This document shows positions 1-7,080 of a DNA stretch of 45,782 nt, piece after piece (within the stretch, counting starts at the first letter, position 1; every line of letters begins with the position of its first letter). The notes beneath the pieces were generated by a model. The model did no database searches, was not told where the DNA came from, and worked only from the letters and a program-made list of their open reading frames with translations. Source of the stretch: an uncultured Bacteroidales bacterium (GTDB lineage: Bacteria; Bacteroidota; Bacteroidia; Bacteroidales; UBA932); NCBI GenBank assembly GCA_944325965.1, contig CALVCB010000011.1, positions 1 through 45,782 of the forward strand. Reading direction: 5' to 3'. The position numbers were made by a program, and so were the translations under genes.

Positions 1-92
1 TCATTCTTTGTCATAGCTGATTCCTCTGGTGCGCCGGCGCATGATGCCAGGATCCCGGACACCATCACCAGCAAAAAAGCAAAATGTTTCAT
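1..92 (-). CDS. lipoprotein N-terminus, partial (runs off left edge)
   Basis: The minus strand from 92 reads a lipoprotein start of 30 codons before the window ends. It begins MKHFAFLLVMVSGILASC, with a hydrophobic core and a lipobox (L-A-S-C, Cys18) followed by GAPEESAMTKN. This predicts export and lipid anchoring in the envelope. A TAnnTTTG-type -7 box lies 32 bases upstream (124-131). The function cannot be judged because the mature protein is outside the window. The start ATG overlaps the stop of a possible 7-codon leader ORF (see the repeat at 81-112). Confidence 0.65.
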   Translation of the reverse strand, partial: MKHFAFLLVMVSGILASCAGAPEESAMTKN

Positions 93-112
93 ACCGCAAG
101 AAAATGTTTCAT
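81..112 (-). repeat. 12-base direct repeat at the lipoprotein start
   Basis: The 12-mer ATGAAACATTTT (minus strand) occurs twice, at 101-112 and 81-92, exactly 20 bases apart. The downstream copy is the start of the lipoprotein gene. The upstream copy opens a 7-codon frame (MKHFLAV) whose TGA overlaps the lipoprotein ATG. It may be a simple local duplication or a tiny coupled leader ORF. Confidence 0.4.
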
Positions 113-123
113 GTCAATCCTGA

Positions 124-131
124 CAAAGATA
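124..131 (-). promoter_or_regulatory. -7 promoter box for the left-edge lipoprotein
   Basis: On the minus strand these bases read TATCTTTG, a perfect match to the Bacteroidota -7 consensus TAnnTTTG. I see no clear -33 TTTG at the usual distance. Transcription would start near 117, only about 25 bases before the ATG at 92. Confidence 0.5.
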
Positions 132-318
132 TAATTTTTGGAGCAGAAAGAACTGTTAAAAACATTACTGTCATAATAATTTTTGTGAAAAATTTAAACA
201 GCTTCTTATCTTTGCCATGCCGGACGTTCCTTTTTCCGGAAGACGGCCGGATATCCGTACAGGACAATTGCAGACCGGAACAATATAAACCGAAACAAGA
301 AAACGTCTTACCGGCATT

Positions 319-1485
319 ATGATAGAACAGGACACAGCGGACATTCTCGGAATGAGCCTTCAGATGAAGATAATAATATCCTGCATAATCATTGTGACAG
401 CCTATCTGGTCGACTTCCTGGGGTGCAGGCTTTTCGTGCCGCTGGCCCGCAAGGTAGCAGTAAGGACTTCATTCAAATGGGACAACTACATAACGGACAG
501 CAATGTCGTCCACAATGTCTTCCATCTGATCCCGCCCATCACCTTCCAGGTGGCGCTTCCCATGCTCTTCCCCGAACCCGCACAGTGGACAGGACTGCTT
601 TCAAAGCTTTTCAACATATACATAATATTCATTTCATGCAGGCTGGTATGCGAGTTCGTCTCATCGATGTACGCCATATCCAATGACTCCGACATCCTCA
701 GGGACAAGCCTATGAAAGGCGTCTACCAGATGGTCAAGGTCATAGTGGTGTGCATAGGGGTCATCCTGGTGATAGGGGTGCTGCTGGACAAGGACTTCAC
801 TACCCTGCTTGCAGGCCTTGGAGCCTCCGCGGCAGTGCTGATGCTCATCTTCAAGGACACAATCCTGGGCTTGGTGGCCGGAGTGCAGCTGTCTGCGCAT
901 GACATGCTCCGTCCCGGAGACTGGATCATGATCGACAAGTACGGCATCAACGGTATAGTCGAGGAAGTGTCTCTCAATACCGTGAAGATACGTAACTGGG
1001 ACAAGACCATAATGACCATACCGCCCTACGCGCTCGTGAGCGAGTCTTTCAAGAACTGGAGGGGTATGCGGGAAAGTGACGGACGGAGGGTGGCAAGGTC
1101 GGTCCGCATCGACATGAACTCGGTAAGGTTCTGCACGGAGGAGGAACTGGAGCGGTTTGCCGGGGAAGAATGGGCGCAAGGCCTGGAGATGGGGAAAGAC
1201 ACAGTCAACCTGAAACTCTTCAGGGCTGCCACGGAGCACTACCTCAGGAGCAGGACCGAGGTCAACAGCGACATGATGCTCATGGTCAGGCAGCTGGAAC
1301 CGACACCCGAAGGACTCCCGCTGCAGCTGTATTTCTTCACCACGGCAAAGGACTGGGTTCCGCACGAGCATATCGCAGCCGATGTGATGGAGCAAGTGAT
1401 AGCCAGGATGTACCAGTTCGGGCTCAAGGTGTACCAGAAGCCTTCCGGAGCGGACATGGCGGAACTCGGCAGGAAACTGGGCTGA
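319..1485 (+). CDS. MscS-family mechanosensitive channel, YbdG-like
   Basis: A 388-residue inner-membrane protein of the small-conductance mechanosensitive channel family, which opens under membrane tension to release solutes after osmotic downshock. Hydrophobic segments lie near residues 17-40, 68-85, 95-115 and 138-157. They are followed by the Gly/Ala-rich pore helix (about 163-192, GLGASAAVLMLIFKDTILGL) and the soluble beta-domain with GDWI, VKIRNWD and FKNWRGM. These motifs and the length resemble E. coli YbdG (about 415 residues) more than MscS itself (286). It is monocistronic and convergent with rmuC. The family is clear; the conductance subtype is inferred. Confidence 0.9.
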   Translation: MIEQDTADILGMSLQMKIIISCIIIVTAYLVDFLGCRLFVPLARKVAVRTSFKWDNYITDSNVVHNVFHLIPPITFQVALPMLFPEPAQWTGLLSKLFNIYIIFISCRLVCEFVSSMYAISNDSDILRDKPMKGVYQMVKVIVVCIGVILVIGVLLDKDFTTLLAGLGASAAVLMLIFKDTILGLVAGVQLSAHDMLRPGDWIMIDKYGINGIVEEVSLNTVKIRNWDKTIMTIPPYALVSESFKNWRGMRESDGRRVARSVRIDMNSVRFCTEEELERFAGEEWAQGLEMGKDTVNLKLFRAATEHYLRSRTEVNSDMMLMVRQLEPTPEGLPLQLYFFTTAKDWVPHEHIAADVMEQVIARMYQFGLKVYQKPSGADMAELGRKLG

Positions 1486-1561
1486 CACACCGGAAGCTAT
1501 GCTCGTGGAAAGAATGGCCCGTCAGGGCATGGCTGTACATGATAGCCGGCAACCATCCTCT

Positions 1562-2920
1562 TCACTCGGACAGTTCCCTCGGGATGACCGACTCCGGACC
1601 GGACTTGCGGCCTGAGACCCGGACCTTGCCCTTGTTGCGCCTCGGAGAAAGCCCCAGGGACTCCAGCCTGGCTATCTTCCTGATTACCGACTGTTGGGAA
1701 TCGACAAGCTTTGACCGGGACTCGGCATAGGACTTCACGGTCCTGTCGAGGTTCTCCCCTACGGCAACAAAAGCGGACATCCACCCCTGGAGCTGACCCA
1801 TGAGTTCGGATGCGGTCTTGTACACCTGCTCTATGTTGGCTTCCTGCTCGGCCTGTTTCCAGCCCATCTGAATCATGTTCAGCACTATCACGAGTGTCAT
1901 CTGGCTGACGATAAGGACATTGTTGTCCTTTGCGGCCTGCCACAGCAAAGGAGCCTCGTCAAGCATAAGACGGAAAGCCCCTTCGACGGGGATGAACATG
2001 ATATTATATTCAACCTTGCGCCTGCCTTCCGGAATATATGACGCGTAATCCTTGCTTTTCAGTTCATCCACATGCCTCCGCACGCTCTCTACATGCTCTT
2101 TGGCAAACCTGTTCCGGGCGGATGCAGAGGAACTTGCCATATAGTTCTTGAACGCCGTCAGGCTCACTTTCGAATCAATGACCACCATGGTGTCATCAGG
2201 ATAGAAGACCAATGTATCCGGAATCATGGTACTACCCGTTTCACTCTTGATCTCATGGCCGCCGCTGTCGGTCATGACACCCTGGCTCACATAATGGACG
2301 CCTTCAGCAAGCCCGGCATTCTTCAGTATGTCCTTCAGAAGCATTTCCCCGAAATCGCCCTGGACCTTCGAGCGTCCGGACAGCGCATCCGCCAGATTTC
2401 TGGCCTCCTCACCCACCTGACGGGACTGTTCCATGACAATGCGGATGGATGCGGAAAGCTCGGAACTGTATTTGACGGAAGTCTCCCGGGACTCCTTCAT
2501 CGTCCTGTCGAGCTGAGAGAAGCGCTCCTTCAACGGAGCGAGCATTTCTGCAATACGCGCTGCGCTCTGCTCATGGAACTCCCTGCCTGCAGCGGACGAA
2601 ATCTCCACGGCGGCCGCCCTGAACTGCTCCCTCATGACCTCGATATCCTTCCGGTGACGCGCCTCCGCTTCTGCAAGATACCGCTCGTTCATGCTTTTAA
2701 TTTCAGCAACGGAGCGGCGGTGCATCTCCTCCGACATGGAAGCGGCCTTCTCGGAGGCCCTCAGGGAATTTTCCATCACGGCATTGTCCTTCTCCAGGGC
2801 GGAAACCCGCCTCCGGAGCACATCCCTTTCACGTGACACTTTCCACAAAAAGGAAGCGGCGGCGATAAAAGCCGCCGCCACAATATAGAACACAATTTCC
2901 GGTACCATCATAATCCTCAT
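1562..2920 (-). CDS. rmuC: RmuC family DNA recombination protein
   Basis: A 452-residue RmuC-family protein. In E. coli, RmuC limits inversions at short inverted repeats; the family fold is related to PD-(D/E)XK nucleases. One N-terminal membrane segment (about residues 7-26) is followed by a long charged coiled coil (about 28-150). The conserved RmuC domain (about 165-400) includes KVQGDFGEMLLKDIL, a PDTLVFYPDD..VVIDSKVSL core and the EGAF motif. The Lys/Arg-rich tail is variable. The start at 2920 follows AAGGGG closely; a second Met two codons on (MVPEIV) is an alternative. A TAnnTTTG box at 2965-2972 provides its own promoter, separating it from PUL1 upstream on the same strand. Confidence 0.92.
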   Translation of the reverse strand: MRIMMVPEIVFYIVAAAFIAAASFLWKVSRERDVLRRRVSALEKDNAVMENSLRASEKAASMSEEMHRRSVAEIKSMNERYLAEAEARHRKDIEVMREQFRAAAVEISSAAGREFHEQSAARIAEMLAPLKERFSQLDRTMKESRETSVKYSSELSASIRIVMEQSRQVGEEARNLADALSGRSKVQGDFGEMLLKDILKNAGLAEGVHYVSQGVMTDSGGHEIKSETGSTMIPDTLVFYPDDTMVVIDSKVSLTAFKNYMASSSASARNRFAKEHVESVRRHVDELKSKDYASYIPEGRRKVEYNIMFIPVEGAFRLMLDEAPLLWQAAKDNNVLIVSQMTLVIVLNMIQMGWKQAEQEANIEQVYKTASELMGQLQGWMSAFVAVGENLDRTVKSYAESRSKLVDSQQSVIRKIARLESLGLSPRRNKGKVRVSGRKSGPESVIPRELSE

Positions 2921-2964
2921 GTTCCCCTTACCGGATATGTAAGCCGGTATAGGATACCTGGAGG

Positions 2965-2972
2965 CAAAGGTA
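2965..2972 (-). promoter_or_regulatory. -7 promoter box for rmuC
   Basis: The minus strand reads TACCTTTG, matching TAnnTTTG, 45 bases upstream of the rmuC start. The -33 region would fall in the 3' end of the GH16 gene and has no obvious TTTG. This suggests rmuC is transcribed independently of PUL1. Confidence 0.5.
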
Positions 2973-2980
2973 AGAACTTT

Positions 2981-3811
2981 TTATTTCCATTCATAATACC
3001 TTACCCAGTCCACTTCCATTTCTACAGGCAGTGTGGCCGGATCGACATTGCCACCGGACCAGTCGCCTCCGAGTTGCATGTCAATGATAAGGAACATCGG
3101 CTTATAGAACGGATACTGGCCCTGCGAGGCGGCAGACGGGACCCTCGGATATGAGAATGTCAGTTTGCCGTTTACACGGAATGCAAGGCTGTCGGCTGTG
3201 ATATCGACTCCGTAGACATTGAAGCCGTCATGGTCGAAATCCGCCTTGCCGGTATGTACGGGATCGGTCTTGTGCCCGAGGTTGTAGGTATAGTTGCTAT
3301 GGGCGGTCTGGGAGACTTTCGGGTCGTAGCCGAACCTCTCCATTATATCTATCTCCCCTCCGTAAGGCCAATAATTGTCAGGCACGTCACGGAAATAAGG
3401 AAGCAGCCAGATGGCAGGCCACGCGCCCTGCGCAGCCTGCAGCCTTGCCCTCACCTCTATACGGCCCGGTCCGAAAGCCTTCTTGTCCTGGGACCATATA
3501 CCTCCGGTAAGGTAAGGAGAAGGATCCTTTTCAAGGTCATCATTGACTATCCCCTTCAGCACCAGGCACCCTTCCCTCATTTCATAGCATCTGTCATCAG
3601 ACGACTGGGTGTCCTGCCAGCTGGACGTGCCCCTGGGGATACGGCTCCATACCGCATCATCCACCGACGGGCCGTCGAACTCATCTTCCCACACGAGGGA
3701 CCACTCCCCGGCAGTGCCGGTCCTGCCTTTGTCATCGTTCCCGGCCTCCGTCCTTGCACAGCAGGCAAGGAGAAGGAACGGGACTGCAAATATGCTTTTC
3801 TTTATTTCCAT
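2981..3811 (-). CDS. GH16 beta-glucanase lipoprotein (laminarinase-like)
   Basis: A glycoside hydrolase family 16 protein that would cut beta-1,3 or mixed-linkage beta-glucans on the cell surface by the retaining mechanism. A lipoprotein signal ends at LLLAC (Cys17). The catalytic block reads GGEIDIMERFG, with nucleophile E153, D155 and acid/base E158, and matches the ExDxxE signature. The WEDEFDG start of the domain, the RIEVRARL strand, AWPAIWLLP and the closing VDWVRYYEW are also typical. I chose the ATG at 3811 (276 residues); an in-frame TTG at 3820 would add three residues. It is the last gene of PUL1, 15 bases after the BACON gene. Exact specificity (laminarin, lichenan or another glucan) cannot be read from sequence alone. 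Confidence 0.92.
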   Translation of the reverse strand: MEIKKSIFAVPFLLLACCARTEAGNDDKGRTGTAGEWSLVWEDEFDGPSVDDAVWSRIPRGTSSWQDTQSSDDRCYEMREGCLVLKGIVNDDLEKDPSPYLTGGIWSQDKKAFGPGRIEVRARLQAAQGAWPAIWLLPYFRDVPDNYWPYGGEIDIMERFGYDPKVSQTAHSNYTYNLGHKTDPVHTGKADFDHDGFNVYGVDITADSLAFRVNGKLTFSYPRVPSAASQGQYPFYKPMFLIIDMQLGGDWSGGNVDPATLPVEMEVDWVRYYEWK

Positions 3812-3826
3812 ATCATTCAATCAATA

Positions 3827-5341
3827 TCAGTTCTGGTTCCAGTCTATAGGCGGAGCGGATTCATACCAATAGAATGTCGCGTCACCGTTGTCATGCCAGT
3901 CGGACCCTATCTGGATCTGTATATGGTCTGTCCCCTCCCATGTGGCGTTCTTCATGAAGTCAGGACCGGAAGATATCTCGGCAAACTTGGTGTCGTTGAG
4001 CCACCATTCGAAGTGGATGTATCCGTTATCCTCGGACATCCTGACCATCAAGTCATTGGCTACAGAAGAGTCGAAAGGTATGTTGTAGGTCGCAATATCG
4101 GAATTCGGTGCCGTGCTTGCATCCGTCTTCCCTGTAGAGGCATTCAGGTGCCACCGTATCTCGTTAGGTGTGGTGTCGGTGCCGTAGAACTGGAAATAAA
4201 TGTTCGTTACAGCTATCGGACTGTCCGTCTTCACCCTGAACCGGTAGTCCCCTGGAGATATATGGTTGTTCCTGTACAGGATAATCCTGGCTCCGCTCTT
4301 GGTGAAATGCAGGCTGCCGTCATCGCCTACCGTTATAGGATATGTCGCTATCGGCCAGGAATCATGCACCCTCCACGGAAGAAGGTCCTTGCTCCATGTG
4401 TGCCTTGTAAAGACCTGTTCCGGAGCCTGTTTCAATGTCACCTGTTTCTCGACAGGCACTGTACCGGCTTCCGTAGACACTGACCTGATGGTAAATGTGG
4501 ACTTCCTCAAACCTCCGGATGTGTTGGCAGAAACATCTATATTCAGTGTTCCGTTTCCGTCGAACTCTATATTTTCAAAACTGTACCAGTCAGAACCGGA
4601 ATCCTTGGAAACAGTCCATTTGCCGTCAGAGGCGACATGCAAGGACACCCTTCCGGCATTATGGTAAGTCCTTATTTCAAATTTTTCCGGATCAAGACGT
4701 ATTCCATCTTCGGATATTACAAGAGTGATACTCTCATTTCCTTTCCTGTCCCGGACAGCGACTCTGCCTTCCCTGATTTCTCCGGAATTCGGTTCTATAT
4801 CAAGAGTAATGACGCCGTCATTCTCGCCTTCCGAGCCTTCTGTTATTTCAATCCACTCCTTTCCTTCCGTAACATCGGCAGACCATTTCTGGTTAGACGA
4901 CACGGCAACTGAAACCGTCTCTCCAGTACGCGCAATATCGAAGTCTGTCCTGTCAACATCCAGATATGCAGTACCCGCCTGGGCAACTCTGACCCATTTG
5001 CCTATCCAATAGTCGCTTTTGATGACCAGGGTGTCGATTCTTTCGTCGAGGGAATCTGAATCCAGGTATTTGACAGTTACAGTACATTTCTCTCCGGGAG
5101 CGCCCGATGAAGGCGTGATTTCACACCAGTCGGGATGGTAGCTGTACACCTCCCACGGATCCGACGACTTGACCACGAAAGAAATCGGTTCAGCGGAAAG
5201 GGCTGACACACTGTAGCTGTCCCTCGCATCGAATCTGAGGTCCACGGGATCTATCCTTTCTTCCTTCTCCGTACATGAGACGGCCGCTATGCATAGCAAG
5301 GCAGGAAGCACAAGCCTCGCGGTATTTCTGAAAATTTCCAT
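3827..5341 (-). CDS. BACON-domain surface glycan-binding lipoprotein
   Basis: A 504-residue lipoprotein (IAAVSC lipobox, Cys23) that looks like the surface glycan-binding protein of PUL1. Three BACON-type beta-sandwiches follow one another (about 35-122, 125-212 and 215-306), each with the pattern W-x-V/A ... W/Y-x-x-I/F ... strand T-L-x-I-D/V ... R-x-G/S. A different C-terminal module (about 312-504) is rich in aromatics (HTWSKDLLPW, FEWWLNDT, TFYWYES) and is the likely glycan-binding unit, because BACON domains often act as spacers. No catalytic motif is visible. It sits between susD2 and the GH16 gene in one operon. The fold assignment of the C-terminal module is inference. Confidence 0.8.
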   Translation of the reverse strand: MEIFRNTARLVLPALLCIAAVSCTEKEERIDPVDLRFDARDSYSVSALSAEPISFVVKSSDPWEVYSYHPDWCEITPSSGAPGEKCTVTVKYLDSDSLDERIDTLVIKSDYWIGKWVRVAQAGTAYLDVDRTDFDIARTGETVSVAVSSNQKWSADVTEGKEWIEITEGSEGENDGVITLDIEPNSGEIREGRVAVRDRKGNESITLVISEDGIRLDPEKFEIRTYHNAGRVSLHVASDGKWTVSKDSGSDWYSFENIEFDGNGTLNIDVSANTSGGLRKSTFTIRSVSTEAGTVPVEKQVTLKQAPEQVFTRHTWSKDLLPWRVHDSWPIATYPITVGDDGSLHFTKSGARIILYRNNHISPGDYRFRVKTDSPIAVTNIYFQFYGTDTTPNEIRWHLNASTGKTDASTAPNSDIATYNIPFDSSVANDLMVRMSEDNGYIHFEWWLNDTKFAEISSGPDFMKNATWEGTDHIQIQIGSDWHDNGDATFYWYESAPPIDWNQN

Positions 5342-5377
5342 ATATCAAGATAACGTTAGATGATATTCGACAAAACA

Positions 5378-7048
5378 TTACCAGCCAGGATTCTGGGGAT
5401 TCAGGTGAGGGTTGTTGAACAGTTCGCTCTGAGGGATAGGATACAGGTTCATCCTGTCGTTCCACACACGTGTCTCACACTTTACCCTTGAGTACTGCAG
5501 CCCGTCCCCGGTCTTTTTGATTGACACCCCCGAGATTCCGGTCTGAGTATCTTCTCCGATACACCATCTGCGTACATCCCAGAAGCGGTGGTCCTCAAAG
5601 GCGAATTCCACACGCCATTCCCGTCTGATAGCCTCCAGGAACTCTTCCCTACCGGTAGCATTGACATCGGGCATGCCGGCATTGCGTCTTACCTGGTTGA
5701 GTGCGTCCAGGGCGGAAAGGGTATACTCCCCTTTGTCCGCAGGGTCATGCCCGGCCTCTACCATGGATTCGGCAAAAGTCAGCAGGGTCTCCGCATAACG
5801 GTAGACTATCCAGTGGTGCTTGTTGGAAACGAGGGCCTCGGGAGTGAAACTCGTGGTCTCCTCTATGTATTTGCGCAGGAAATATCCTGTCGGGGTATTC
5901 CTGTCCCTGGTGGTGAAATAGTCCTTCCCGCCTTCGAATGTCTCAATGACATCACCCTTGAAAGCCATCCCGTCAGCCAGTACAGTGCGGGCGAAGCGGG
6001 GATCCCGCCCTTCATACGGACGGCTGATATCAAAATCCGGGTCATCAGTCTCCCAGCCGTTTTCGCCGAGGATGATATCATATCCGTTCTTGGTCTGGAA
6101 AGCGTCTACGAGCTCCTGTGTAGGATAGGTGCCGCACGAATATGTGCGTTTGCCTTCGGTAAAGCGTATAGGGAAGTTGTCAAGTTCGAAGGTCGAACTG
6201 TTGTTGTTCATCCTGAAAAGGACCACTTCAGGGGAATCCACGTCATTCACCTTGGCACCAGGGTCCAGGCTGTACAGATTAAGGGCTATAATATCATGGG
6301 CGGCCTCAGCGGACATCTCCCATTTTGCCTTGTCCATAGAAGGATTGTGGAGGCGGCTTGCCGCATAAAGAAGAGCTTTAGACCTGACAGCCAGGGCGAA
6401 GCCCTTTGTCACACGGCCGAACTCATGGTCCGGCTGGTCAAGGTAGTCATCAGGAAGCACCTTGCTGCATTCATAGCATTCATCGGCAATGAACTTTATG
6501 ACATCGGCAAACGGAGTCTTGCCTATGGTGTTGGCTTCATCCGGTGTCAGCATTTTCATCGGCATGGCGATATCGCCGTAGCGGCGGGCCAGCTCGAAGA
6601 AATAGAAGGCCCTGAGGACCCTCGCCTCGTAAGGGAAGAATTCGAGCTGTTTTTTCCAATTCTCGTACTGCGGCTCATTCTCGAAACGTGAGAAGTCCGC
6701 TTGCCCGATCGATTCTATGAACTCGTTGGCCGCCCTCACTCCGTTGTACATGCCCCACTGGGTGTCCATTACCGAGGAAGGGGTCCAGCTGCCGTTGTTG
6801 AAGTTCTGCACTATATTATTCGGATCCCCGAACTCGGCGTCGTCACAGCCGCAGTCGCGCATTGCCTTGCTCACTACCCCGAAATCCTGCGGCATGTAGC
6901 CGTAGACATTGGTCAGCATTTCCTTGGCCTTGCCGAAATATGCATACATGTCTTCTCTGGTATAGAGGCTGCTGGTCTCGTCAAAATCAAGGAAATTGCA
7001 CCCCTGCACCATGGCGGCCGCCGCAAGTATGTATATTATCTTTTTCAT
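5378..7048 (-). CDS. SusD/RagB-like outer-membrane lipoprotein (PUL1, second pair)
   Basis: A SusD-family surface lipoprotein (556 residues) that binds oligosaccharide and caps its partner SusC. The signal MKKIIYILAAAAMVQGC gives lipidated Cys17. The TPR-like helices show the usual RVLRAFYFFELARRYGDI and PMKMLTPDEA motifs. The C-terminal signature reads HRFWDVRRW ... NPQNPGW. I start it at 7048 because that gives a clean signal peptide; an upstream Met at 7066 would add six residues. It lies 32 bases after the second susC, and the two form the downstream SusC/SusD pair. Confidence 0.93.
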   Translation of the reverse strand: MKKIIYILAAAAMVQGCNFLDFDETSSLYTREDMYAYFGKAKEMLTNVYGYMPQDFGVVSKAMRDCGCDDAEFGDPNNIVQNFNNGSWTPSSVMDTQWGMYNGVRAANEFIESIGQADFSRFENEPQYENWKKQLEFFPYEARVLRAFYFFELARRYGDIAMPMKMLTPDEANTIGKTPFADVIKFIADECYECSKVLPDDYLDQPDHEFGRVTKGFALAVRSKALLYAASRLHNPSMDKAKWEMSAEAAHDIIALNLYSLDPGAKVNDVDSPEVVLFRMNNNSSTFELDNFPIRFTEGKRTYSCGTYPTQELVDAFQTKNGYDIILGENGWETDDPDFDISRPYEGRDPRFARTVLADGMAFKGDVIETFEGGKDYFTTRDRNTPTGYFLRKYIEETTSFTPEALVSNKHHWIVYRYAETLLTFAESMVEAGHDPADKGEYTLSALDALNQVRRNAGMPDVNATGREEFLEAIRREWRVEFAFEDHRFWDVRRWCIGEDTQTGISGVSIKKTGDGLQYSRVKCETRVWNDRMNLYPIPQSELFNNPHLNPQNPGW

Positions 7049-7080
7049 CTCAATATGCTTTATCATGATTTATTTCCTGA

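Noticed and set aside
661..1488. 275-codon open frame on the minus strand opposite the MscS-type gene
   Set aside because: It is rich in His, Pro and Arg, has no recognisable domain or signal, and mirrors a clear channel gene. It is an antisense shadow of GC-rich coding sequence.
1486..1561. Hairpin between the convergent MscS-type and rmuC genes
   Set aside because: ATGGCCC and GGGCAT around 1514-1532 can pair, but the stem is short and no T-run follows, so a terminator call is not supported.
3812..3820. TTG start adding three residues to the GH16 protein
   Set aside because: The ATG at 3811 gives a normal lipoprotein signal and keeps a 15-base gap to the upstream gene, so the longer start is unnecessary. 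The same reasoning removed a TTG start at 38556 for the PUL2 SusD.
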